7,746 nucleotides of DNA from NCBI GenBank assembly GCA_028276145.1, contig JAPYWX010000068.1, positions 1-7,746 on the forward strand. Reading direction: 5' to 3'. The first letter of the stretch is position 1. Every line of letters begins with the position of its first letter. Of this stretch, positions 1-5,706 are shown piece after piece. A program made the position numbers and the translations under genes. The notes under the pieces are model-generated. The model saw nothing but the letters and a program-made list of their open reading frames with translations. It was not told the DNA's origin and did not search any database. Source of the stretch: Spirochaetota bacterium. GTDB lineage: Bacteria; Spirochaetota; Brevinematia; DTOW01.

Positions 1-6
1 TTATTG

Positions 7-12
7 TATAAT
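7..12 (+). promoter_or_regulatory. Probable -10 box and Shine-Dalgarno site of the WD40 lipoprotein gene
   Basis: A perfect TATAAT lies at 7-12, which would start transcription near base 19. GGAG at 21-24 is a Shine-Dalgarno site eight bases before the ATG at 33. The leader would be only about 14 bases. The -35 region lies outside the window, so the promoter is half seen. An ATG at 25 opens a three-codon frame whose TGA overlaps the real start; I regard it as chance. Confidence 0.4.
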
Positions 13-32
13 CAATCTGTGGAGATGGTTCT

Positions 33-1067
33 ATGAAAAGAGTATTTTTAAGTTTCTCTGTAATATTTTTATTCATCCTAGCTCTACAGTCCTGCACCGA
101 AAAAAAGGTAAAACAAGAAACCCGAGACGAAATAATACCAGCTAAAGAAGAACAGAAAGTAATAAAACTTTCTGAAAATCTTTCTCCAGTTACAACACTC
201 AAAGCTCACAATGGTTACATATATTACATCGACATTTCGCCAGATGGCAAATTCATGGTTACTGGTGGCTCAGATAAAACTATAAAACTCTGGGATATAA
301 GTAGATTACCGCAATTAAAAGAAGTGGCTTCCATATTAAGGCTATATACTCAACTTTGGGCTCCTCCTGTAAAGTTTTCAAAAGACGGGCAATACATTTT
401 TTCAGGTAGCTATGACTACATAGAAGTTTTCTCAAAAGAACTAAAATTTATAGACAACTCGAGAATAACTGACAAAGGAATTCAAAGCATTGAAGTTTCA
501 AAGGAAAGCAATCTTATTTTCGCTTCCGATGTAAAAGGTTTTGTATATATAATCAAGTTTATAAGCAACAAACTCGAACTTGTGAAACAAGAAAAAATTC
601 ACGAAAACGAGATATGGAAAGTAAAATATAACGAGAAGCTAGGTTACCTAGTTACCGCAAGTCAAGACAAAACTTCCAAAATTCTAAAGCCCAGTGACTT
701 GAGTATTGTAAAAATTCTCAGAGCACATGCAGGACCACTAGAATTTACCGATATTTCAGACGATAAAATAGCTTTATTTTCTGAAGATTCTAGTATATCT
801 GTTTGGGACTTTAACTTCAATTTGCTAGGTAAACTTTACGACGACGATAAACTGCCAATAGTAGTTGGGACATTCTCTCCTAATGGACAATTCGTGATAA
901 GTGGCGGTAAATCAACAAAAATAAAGATATGGGATGTCAACAAGATGAAACTAGAAAAAACCTTAGAATGGCACAAAAATGATGTTATGGCTCTAAGAAT
1001 AACTCCTGATTCAAAGTTCCTAATATCAGGAGATAGAGACGGCTACATAGCAATTTGGCAATTTTAG
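33..1067 (+). CDS. WD40-repeat lipoprotein, seven-bladed beta-propeller
   Basis: The 344-residue protein starts with a lipoprotein signal peptide: Lys-Arg, a hydrophobic stretch, then LQSC with the lipidation cysteine at residue 21. A charged linker (about 22-50) tethers the rest. WD40-type units then run to the C-terminus at about 53-89, 96-134, 140-178, 185-222, 226-260, 264-303 and 308-344. Blades 1, 5, 6 and 7 keep the clearest ends (LWDI, VWDF, IWDV, IWQF) and GGSDKTIKLW-like turns; blades 2-4 are degenerate. Seven units suit a closed propeller, a family that usually acts as a binding platform rather than an enzyme. It should be anchored to a membrane facing the periplasm or cell surface. 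The ligand is unknown. The start is supported by the signal peptide and by GGAG at 21-24. The next gene, also a lipoprotein, begins 55 bases downstream on the same strand. Confidence 0.88.
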   Translation: MKRVFLSFSVIFLFILALQSCTEKKVKQETRDEIIPAKEEQKVIKLSENLSPVTTLKAHNGYIYYIDISPDGKFMVTGGSDKTIKLWDISRLPQLKEVASILRLYTQLWAPPVKFSKDGQYIFSGSYDYIEVFSKELKFIDNSRITDKGIQSIEVSKESNLIFASDVKGFVYIIKFISNKLELVKQEKIHENEIWKVKYNEKLGYLVTASQDKTSKILKPSDLSIVKILRAHAGPLEFTDISDDKIALFSEDSSISVWDFNFNLLGKLYDDDKLPIVVGTFSPNGQFVISGGKSTKIKIWDVNKMKLEKTLEWHKNDVMALRITPDSKFLISGDRDGYIAIWQF

Positions 1068-1072
1068 AAAAT

Positions 1073-1116
1073 TTCACAAATAATCTTTGTTACTTTTATA
1101 CTTTCAGTTAGAGGGG
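1073..1116 (+). promoter_or_regulatory. Probable promoter and Shine-Dalgarno site of the small lipoprotein gene
   Basis: TTCACA (1073-1078) and TATACT (1097-1102) are separated by 18 bases and each match the sigma-70 consensus at five of six positions. Transcription would begin near 1109. GAGGGG at 1111-1116 follows at once and lies six bases before the ATG at 1123. The predicted leader is about 14 bases, the same layout as for the WD40 gene. The gene may still be read through from the WD40 gene, since no terminator separates them. Confidence 0.4.
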
Positions 1117-1122
1117 TAAGCT

Positions 1123-1596
1123 ATGGGAAATTTTAGAAAATTAGTTTTACTCACATTAGTTTCCTTAGTCTTTTTCTTTGGAGCATGTAAAGGTAGTAAC
1201 GATACTTCTACCGACAAAGAACTAGAAAAAGAACTTAACAGTCTCCTCAATGATATTGTAGTCGAATTAAAAACTCCTAAACCAATTGAGCTAACTCCTA
1301 GAAGGTTTATAGAACTATCTTCAATAATAGTAGTAAGCAATTACTACTGGGGCAAAGAACTTATAGCAAAAGCTCAATCCAGTACAAACACAAACGGTAT
1401 ATCACAAGAAGAAGTCGAACTCTACCTTACAGACAAAAAACAAAAACTTCTAGAAGCTTTTGGTTTAACAATTGAAGCATTCGAAAGCTATGCAATAGAA
1501 CACCAAAAAGAATTCCAGGAATTCATCAAACAAAACAAAGATTTAGTTGACAAGTATAATACCCTATCTAGCCTAGTCCCAACATTCGAAAACTAA
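1123..1596 (+). CDS. Small lipoprotein of unknown function
   Basis: I do not recognise this 157-residue protein. The N-terminus is a lipoprotein signal: a basic NFRK, a hydrophobic core, then FGAC with the likely lipidated cysteine at residue 22. Phe at -3 makes it a relaxed lipobox. After a polar tether (23-32) the rest reads as alpha-helical. Segments around 31-50, 58-85 and 95-150 are rich in Glu, Lys, Leu and Phe, and the last includes FGLTIEAFESYAIEHQKEF. There is no catalytic motif, transmembrane helix beyond the signal, or Cys/His cluster. The start is well supported by GAGGGG six bases upstream. It lies 55 bases after the WD40 lipoprotein gene and 42 bases before the FlgH-like gene, all on the same strand, so an envelope role is a fair inference but no more. 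Confidence 0.8.
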   Translation: MGNFRKLVLLTLVSLVFFFGACKGSNDTSTDKELEKELNSLLNDIVVELKTPKPIELTPRRFIELSSIIVVSNYYWGKELIAKAQSSTNTNGISQEEVELYLTDKKQKLLEAFGLTIEAFESYAIEHQKEFQEFIKQNKDLVDKYNTLSSLVPTFEN

Positions 1597-1601
1597 GGTT
1601 C

Positions 1602-1632
1602 TTTAAATTTTCCAAGACATACTGACGAAAAT
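1602..1632 (+). promoter_or_regulatory. Weak candidate promoter for the FlgH-like gene
   Basis: GAAAAT (1627-1632) matches TATAAT at four of six positions and lies six bases before the ATG, the same spacing as in the clearer leaderless starts of this window. TTTAAA (1602-1607) would be a -35 box with a long 19-base spacer. Alone this would be unconvincing. It is listed because the gene has no Shine-Dalgarno site and needs another explanation for its start. Confidence 0.22.
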
Positions 1633-1638
1633 CTTTTC

Positions 1639-2256
1639 ATGAACAAATACTTAGCAATAATTTTTCTTATTTTGATAGCATCTTATGGATTTGGCATAAG
1701 AGACATGTATGTCGCACAACCTGAAAGCTTAGTAGGGAGAAGTGTAAAAATAATTTTTGATACAAAAAACTCTTTGAAGTTTTCAAAAAATATATCAATA
1801 ACACTAAACAGTGACATTTCCTCACCTATGGGTGGTGGCGATGTTTCATTTGTTCCCCAAATGTCAGTAAAAGAAAGCGGAACAACAAAGAGACAACTAA
1901 GCTACGAAAGTACCATAGATTCAAAAGGATTCTTGAATGCCCTCATAATAGGCTACTCCGATGGACTCTTAGCTATATACGGAAGCTACACCCTTCAGAT
2001 AGACGGAATAGGACAATCAATAGAAATAAAAGGATTCGTAAATCCTTCAGATGTTCAAGGAAATCTAGTAAAGTTTGAGAACATAATAAATCCATCCATA
2101 ATAATATCAAAAACATCTCAACAAAACATAACAAATGTTAATCTAATTCCTATGATGCTTCCTGATGGTAGAACAACTATAAAAGTTGATATCCCATTGG
2201 AAGAACAAAGAAAAATAATATTGCATATTTTGAACAGAATAATGTCATCTTTTTAG
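1639..2256 (+). CDS. flgH: Divergent FlgH-like protein (flagellar L-ring family), without a lipobox
   Basis: This 205-residue exported protein has a signal peptide with probable cleavage near residue 19 (ASYGFG). The mature part follows the FlgH pattern by eye: an early LVGRSVKIIFDT like the RVGDIVTV start; SGTTKR at 80-85 like the Gly-Ser-x-x-Arg turn; YSDGLLAIYG at 106-115 like LPNGNLVIEG; and GIGQSIEIKGFVNPSDV at 123-139 like the E-x-Q-x-I-x-L-S-G-V-V-R-P-x-D-I signature. FENIINPSIIIS then replaces the usual S-T-x-I-A-D-A-x-I-x-Y. FlgH forms the outer-membrane L ring around the flagellar rod and is normally a lipoprotein of similar size. Oddities: there is no cysteine at the cleavage site, residues 160-190 look like an insertion before a short hydrophobic C-terminus, and no flagellar gene is adjacent. 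It has no Shine-Dalgarno site. It could be a FlgH paralogue with another role. Confidence 0.62.
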   Translation: MNKYLAIIFLILIASYGFGIRDMYVAQPESLVGRSVKIIFDTKNSLKFSKNISITLNSDISSPMGGGDVSFVPQMSVKESGTTKRQLSYESTIDSKGFLNALIIGYSDGLLAIYGSYTLQIDGIGQSIEIKGFVNPSDVQGNLVKFENIINPSIIISKTSQQNITNVNLIPMMLPDGRTTIKVDIPLEEQRKIILHILNRIMSSF

Positions 2257-2257
2257 T

Positions 2258-2965
2258 CTATTCAAACCTAAAATAAGAAAGTGGGTCCTGTATACCTGCC
2301 TCCTCAAATGCCTTCTTTCTGGCATTACAAGAAGGGCAATTCATACATGGCTTCACAGCACTACCCAAATCTATAGGGGAATAGCAACTCCATGTTAGTT
2401 CAAACGGAACCCCTAACTTTGCACCCAATAGAATTATATCTTTTTTAGTCAGATTAATTAAAGGAGTATGAACAATCACCCTTTTATTTTCGAAAGCAAA
2501 TTTTGAACCTGCATTTAGAACTGCCTCAATTGTAGAAGCCCATTCAGGACGAGTATCCGGATAATTCGGAGAATCAGAAGCGTGAATACCTAAAACGATG
2601 TTTGTTACGTCTAGTCTCTCAGCAACAATACCAGCAATCACAGAAAAAAGCGTATTCCTAAGAGGAACATAAGTCGATATTATTCCTCTGTCAGGATAGA
2701 ATTTTTCCCTTATTTCTTTGTCTCCAACTAGCGAAGATGTCTGAAATAGGTGAGATATACCCGAAATATCTATAGAAATCCTTTCTATTCCATATTCTTC
2801 GCACAGCCTAGCAGAAATAAATGACTCAATATAATGCTTCTGCCCGTAAGTTATGTTAAGTGCAATAACTCTGTCAAATCTCTCTTTAGCCCAAAATAAA
2901 CAAACAGTGCTATCAAGCCCCCCTGAGTGTAAAACTATAGCAGAACCAGAAATGCTATCTTTCAT
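2258..2965 (-). CDS. queC: 7-cyano-7-deazaguanine (preQ0) synthase QueC
   Basis: QueC converts 7-carboxy-7-deazaguanine to preQ0 with ATP and ammonia, a cytoplasmic step towards queuosine in tRNA. The 235-residue length is normal. SGGLDS (14-19) is the PP-loop ATP-pyrophosphatase motif. ALNITYGQKH (35-44), VPLRNTLF (100-107) and GIHASDSPNYPDTRPEW (126-142) are family blocks. The zinc site is complete: Cys194, Cys207, Cys210 and Cys213, the last three in CMNCPSC. The chosen ATG puts the PP-loop 13 residues in, as expected. There is no Shine-Dalgarno site; a promoter ends six bases before the ATG, so the message is probably leaderless, which also leaves no room for a preQ1 riboswitch. queD, queE and queF are not in the window. 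Its stop lies one base from the stop of the convergent FlgH-like gene. Confidence 0.95.
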   Translation of the reverse strand: MKDSISGSAIVLHSGGLDSTVCLFWAKERFDRVIALNITYGQKHYIESFISARLCEEYGIERISIDISGISHLFQTSSLVGDKEIREKFYPDRGIISTYVPLRNTLFSVIAGIVAERLDVTNIVLGIHASDSPNYPDTRPEWASTIEAVLNAGSKFAFENKRVIVHTPLINLTKKDIILLGAKLGVPFELTWSCYSPIDLGSAVKPCMNCPSCNARKKAFEEAGIQDPLSYFRFE

Positions 2966-2971
2966 GCAAAC

Positions 2972-3001
2972 ATTTTATTCCATATCAAGAAACCCTTTCA
3001 A
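2972..3001 (-). promoter_or_regulatory. Leaderless-type promoter of queC
   Basis: On the minus strand TTGAAA (3001-2996) is followed by an 18-base spacer and TAAAAT (2977-2972). Each matches the sigma-70 consensus at five of six positions. Six bases then separate the -10 box from the queC ATG at 2965, so transcription should start at or beside the A of the ATG. Confidence 0.6.
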
Positions 3002-3022
3002 ATCAAACATAATTTCCTAAAC

Positions 3023-3051
3023 TTGAAACGATAAGTTTAATTCCGTAACTT
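3023..3051 (+). promoter_or_regulatory. Leaderless-type promoter of the TPR gene
   Basis: TTGAAA (3023-3028), a 17-base spacer and TAACTT (3046-3051) are followed by six bases and then the ATG at 3058. The -35 box matches at five of six positions, the -10 box at only three, but the spacing repeats that of queC and of the gene starting at 4494. There is no Shine-Dalgarno site. The two -35 boxes of this divergent pair lie 21 bases apart, so the promoters are back to back. Confidence 0.5.
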
Positions 3052-3057
3052 ATTATT

Positions 3058-3717
3058 ATGTGGCTTTTAGTAGTCTTGATTTTAATATTTATAAGTTTAG
3101 AACCATGTTTTTCCTATTCTTCGGATTTTTACTCCAAAGCAACTAATTTCTATTACAACAAAAATTTTGACATGGCAAAAATAGTACTAGAAAAGCTAAT
3201 CAAAGAAACAACAAACGAAGAAATACTTCTCATGCTAGGTAATTCATACATGGTAACTGGTGAGCTTGACAAAGCTATAATAACATTTAAAGAAGGAATA
3301 CTACTAGGACAGATGGATTGGGTTTTCACGTTCAATACTGCGTATGCTTACTATCTAAAGAAAGAGTACACGAATTCTCTATCCTACTTCCGTCAAACCA
3401 TATCCAAAAACCCGTCATTTCCAAAATCTTACTGGTTTGGTGGTATGGCATCAATAAACATTCTTGATGTAGATACAACCATTTCAATGTGGGAAAAGTA
3501 CCTTGAAATTGCTCCAAATGGTGAAGAATCAGAAAACATAAGAAAAGCACTCGAGCTATTAAAAGCCTACGGAACAAATGCTATACCTGAAATAGTAAGA
3601 AAAATAACCGGAGAAGAGGACTTGGATAAGTTAATAGAAGGATTAGGAAACGGAGTTGACCTAAAAACTGAGCAAAGAACAATAGAAGACACTTCGTTAG
3701 AGGAAATAGAGAAATAA
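3058..3717 (+). CDS. Exported TPR-repeat protein
   Basis: This 219-residue protein opens with a hydrophobic segment (2-15) and a likely signal peptidase I site after CFS (17-19). Cys17 is not in a good lipobox, so I do not call it a lipoprotein. About four tetratricopeptide units follow, at roughly 22-53, 56-84, 90-119 and 123-153. The second, with LGNSYMVTGELDKAIITF, is the most typical. The last unit ends in WEKYLEIAPNGEESENIRKA. From about 170 the tail is acidic and probably flexible. TPR proteins serve as protein-binding scaffolds, and in the periplasm often in envelope assembly; the partner is unknown. The start is chosen because it gives the signal peptide and sits six bases after a -10-like box. 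The stop abuts, with no gap, the stop of the convergent gene, which is itself an exported protein with a TPR-like end. Confidence 0.85.
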   Translation: MWLLVVLILIFISLEPCFSYSSDFYSKATNFYYNKNFDMAKIVLEKLIKETTNEEILLMLGNSYMVTGELDKAIITFKEGILLGQMDWVFTFNTAYAYYLKKEYTNSLSYFRQTISKNPSFPKSYWFGGMASINILDVDTTISMWEKYLEIAPNGEESENIRKALELLKAYGTNAIPEIVRKITGEEDLDKLIEGLGNGVDLKTEQRTIEDTSLEEIEK

Positions 3718-4494
3718 CTAAAAGTACCTCGCAAACCTATTTAACCAAAATTCTGCAATGTCCTTTATTTCTGGATCGTTTATCTGTAGTAGAATTCTAA
3801 TAGCCTTTCTTTTCTTCCCTATAGCATAGTAACACCTAGCAATGTAGAGACTGACTATAGATTTCTCCCTTTCATCATATATTTCATCTCTTAACGAAAT
3901 GAGCTTCTCAAGAGAAATTTCGTACTTTCCTTTGAAAAAATAGTCGTTTAGTATTTTCCCTAATCTATGGTCGAAATCATCCGATGTAGGAAGAACCGAA
4001 ATATTAGACAAATTAGTAGTAGTTATATTCATAGCCTTATTTGAACTTACAAATTGACTAGGAATAGAAACAATATTTGACAAACTAAAGTTAGTAGTAT
4101 TTGTAATATTAGCAGCAGATATCTTTGGAAGAACTAAAGAGTAAAAATCTTCAAAGACGAAGAAACCATTAGTGACAGGTAAAACTAAATAATAGTAGTT
4201 ACTCTGATGATTAGTAAAAACAAACTTTGTAAACCTATTTGTTGAGTATTTGACAACACCTATCAGGTTGAAATCTAAGAAATTTTCAAAACTACCGTTG
4301 GTATACCTCGGTAGAGTAGAAGAAAAATAAACATTGTAGTACAAGTAAGTATTAGTAAAGTTTTCCGGCTGATACCACTTAATTTCAATCTTAGAGCCAT
4401 CAACACTATAATCTAAATTACTTACAAAATACGAAGCAAAAGCGATATATGGTACGAATAAAAACAAAAAAAACCCCAAAACCCTGCTTTTCAT
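3718..4494 (-). CDS. Exported protein with Fn3-like N-terminal and TPR-like C-terminal domains
   Basis: No single family is evident for this 258-residue protein. Residues 1-20 are a signal peptide ending AFA. Residues 22-123 look like a beta-sandwich of the fibronectin type III kind: alternating hydrophobics (SKIEIKWYQP, YLYYNVYFSS, NYYYLVLPVTNG) and Tyr-rich strands. Residues 125-172 are a low-complexity Asn/Thr/Ser linker. Residues 173-258 are helical with a TPR-like pair (GKYEISLEKLISLRDEI, then SLYIARCYYAIGKKRKAIRILLQI) and a final amphipathic helix. The layout suggests a secreted or periplasmic adaptor; no enzyme motif is seen. The start has no Shine-Dalgarno site but a promoter six bases upstream. 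Codons 7-10 contain a run of eight T on the coding strand. It converges with the TPR gene, the two stop codons touching. Confidence 0.75.
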   Translation of the reverse strand: MKSRVLGFFLFLFVPYIAFASYFVSNLDYSVDGSKIEIKWYQPENFTNTYLYYNVYFSSTLPRYTNGSFENFLDFNLIGVVKYSTNRFTKFVFTNHQSNYYYLVLPVTNGFFVFEDFYSLVLPKISAANITNTTNFSLSNIVSIPSQFVSSNKAMNITTTNLSNISVLPTSDDFDHRLGKILNDYFFKGKYEISLEKLISLRDEIYDEREKSIVSLYIARCYYAIGKKRKAIRILLQINDPEIKDIAEFWLNRFARYF

Positions 4495-4500
4495 TGGAAA

Positions 4501-4529
4501 ATGTTAATACTTAAACACTATAATTTCAA
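4501..4529 (-). promoter_or_regulatory. Leaderless-type promoter of the Fn3-like/TPR-like gene
   Basis: On the minus strand TTGAAA (4529-4524), a 17-base spacer and TAACAT (4506-4501, four of six matches) are followed by six bases and the ATG at 4494. No Shine-Dalgarno site is present. The layout is the same as for the TPR gene, down to the TAAC start of the -10 box. Confidence 0.55.
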
Positions 4530-4769
4530 CAAAAATGAATTTAATAACTAACTAAAAAACTTAGTAACTGATAGTTTTAATTCATTCATAACAAATAATT
4601 GCTTCAATAGAAAACTTTTGATAATTCATCTAACCCTGTAATCTAAACATTTACTATAAAGAGTCACTCAAGGACATTTTTACATGCTTCGAAAAAGTTA
4701 AATTAGGGATTAAAGCACTTTTTCTAACCATCAGGCGAAAAGGAAATATAGCTTTGAAAAATTAAGGAG
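4530..4769. other. AT-rich intergenic DNA with two inverted repeats
   Basis: This is most of a 351-base gap between two divergent genes. I see no credible coding frame. Two inverted repeats stand out. At 4536-4584 the arms TGAATT/AATTCA, AA/TT and AACTA/TAGTT pair with two single-T bulges, and ACTAA/TTAGT can pair inside the loop. At 4691-4724 GAAAAAGT pairs with ACTTTTTC across 18 bases, and the right arm is part of AGCACTTTTTCT, which resembles the hairpin repeats that follow. Low GC makes chance pairing fairly likely. Confidence 0.35.
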
Positions 4770-4812
4770 AAGTGCTTAATAGCACTTTTTAATAGCACTT
4801 TCTTAGAAAGTG
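4770..4812 (+). repeat. Small palindromic hairpin repeats upstream of galU
   Basis: AAGTGCT (4770-4776), loop TAAT and AGCACTT (4781-4787) form a seven-base-pair hairpin followed by more T. TTAATAGCACTTT occurs twice in direct tandem, at 4776-4788 and 4789-4801. CACTTTC (4796-4802), loop TTA and GAAAGTG (4806-4812) make a second seven-base-pair hairpin ending 22 bases before the galU -10 box. The 17-mers GTGCTTAATAGCACTTT and TTAATAGCACTTTCTTA also occur upstream of mdh (6726-6742 and 6730-6746). The first hairpin plus T run could act as a weak terminator; the second could be an operator. Confidence 0.7.
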
Positions 4813-4833
4813 AATTGAGACTTTGAGAAACAT

Positions 4834-4839
4834 TATAAT
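4834..4839 (+). promoter_or_regulatory. -10 box of galU, leaderless layout
   Basis: A perfect TATAAT sits exactly six bases before the galU ATG, so transcription should begin at or beside the start codon. No Shine-Dalgarno site precedes the gene. No good -35 box lies at 16-18 bases: TGAATT (4811-4816) is poor, and the better TTGAGA (4815-4820) is only 13 bases away. Confidence 0.55.
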
Positions 4840-4845
4840 TCTGTC

Positions 4846-5706
4846 ATGAAAGGAGTAATAATTGCTGCTGGGTATGGCAGTAGGTTTTTCCCCATAACCA
4901 AGACCATCCCTAAAGAAATGCTACCGCTCTACAATATCCCAACAATTCAATTCTCAATTGACGAGCTCGTTAATGCTGGAATAAAAGACATAATAATCGT
5001 TACGAGCAGAAGGAAAAAGAGCCTCGATGATTACTTTGATATTGAATTTGAACTAGAAACATTCTTTAAAGGCAAAGAACAGGAAAAACTTATTTCACCT
5101 AGTAATATAAATGTTTGCTTTGTTAGGCAAAAAAGAATGCAGGGAGTAGGAAACGCAATAATGGAAGCAGCCCCATTTATTGGAAATGAAAGCTTCGTTT
5201 TGGTCTACCCAGATGATGTTGTAATGCCTTCATTCGCACTTACCTCAAAACTCGTAGAGTTACACAACAAAACAGGGAAAAATGTCTTGTCTTTGCTCAA
5301 CAAAGAAGGAGAAGATGTTTCTAGATTTGGTGTAGTTGACATAAAAAAATCAGATGATTTTTTTGTAATAAAAGGGATAATAGAAAAACCACCAGCAGGT
5401 AAAGAACCATCTAAATACATCTCTATAGGTAGATACCTATTCACTCCTGAGTTCCTAGAACTCCTCAAAGAAGAATGGAACAAATTTGACGGCAAAGGTG
5501 AATTCTATCACATTGGTGTAATAAATAGACTCTGTAGCGAAGGTAAAGTTCTTGGTATAGAGGTTGATAAAAATTATTTCTTTGATACCGGCACGCCTAA
5601 GGAATACTCAAAATCTTTCATAAGATATGCGTTAGAATACTCTTCTGATAGGAAAGAAATAAATGAATGGCTCAGGAACTACCTAAAGAGTTATCAACTC
5701 CTTTAA
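4846..5706 (+). CDS. galU: UTP--glucose-1-phosphate uridylyltransferase
   Basis: GalU makes UDP-glucose from UTP and glucose 1-phosphate, the cytoplasmic precursor for lipopolysaccharide, glycolipids and other glycans. The 286-residue length is typical. AAGYGSRFFPITKTIPKEML (7-26) is the nucleotide-binding signature with the PKEMLP core. Family blocks follow: IQFSIDELVNAGI (34-46), VRQKRMQGVGNAI (93-105), the metal-site region YPDD (121-124), DVSRFGVVDI (157-166), the sugar-binding EKP (190-192), SIGRYLF (203-209) and FFDTGTP (255-261). Asn103 replaces the His of the usual GLGHA block, a change within what related nucleotidyltransferases tolerate. The ATG begins the conserved first beta strand, so the start is secure. 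AAGGAG just inside the gene encodes Lys-Gly and is not a ribosome site. The 3' end overlaps the convergent mdh by 24 bases. Confidence 0.93.
   Translation: MKGVIIAAGYGSRFFPITKTIPKEMLPLYNIPTIQFSIDELVNAGIKDIIIVTSRRKKSLDDYFDIEFELETFFKGKEQEKLISPSNINVCFVRQKRMQGVGNAIMEAAPFIGNESFVLVYPDDVVMPSFALTSKLVELHNKTGKNVLSLLNKEGEDVSRFGVVDIKKSDDFFVIKGIIEKPPAGKEPSKYISIGRYLFTPEFLELLKEEWNKFDGKGEFYHIGVINRLCSEGKVLGIEVDKNYFFDTGTPKEYSKSFIRYALEYSSDRKEINEWLRNYLKSYQLL

Noticed and set aside
1060..1142. AATTTTAGAAAATT at the end of the WD40 gene and again at the start of the small lipoprotein gene
   Set aside because: Fourteen AT-rich bases, both within coding sequence or a stop codon, are likely to recur by chance.
2966..3010. 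preQ1 riboswitch before queC
   Set aside because: The promoter lies six bases from the ATG, leaving no leader, and no pseudoknot-like C-rich/A-rich pattern is seen.
4764..4790. AAGGAG followed by a GTG opening a short frame upstream of galU
   Set aside because: Spacing is only two bases and the frame ends after six codons; the GTG belongs to the hairpin repeat.
4850..4855. AAGGAG at the start of galU as a Shine-Dalgarno site for a later start
   Set aside because: It encodes part of the conserved MKGVIIAAG; a later start would remove the first strand and the nucleotide-binding loop.
5205..5495. 96-residue open frame on the minus strand inside galU
   Set aside because: It is a Ser/Pro-rich mirror of the galU coding strand with no start signals. 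The same applies to frames at 1104-1340, 3153-3335, 3332-3577 and 5717-5944.
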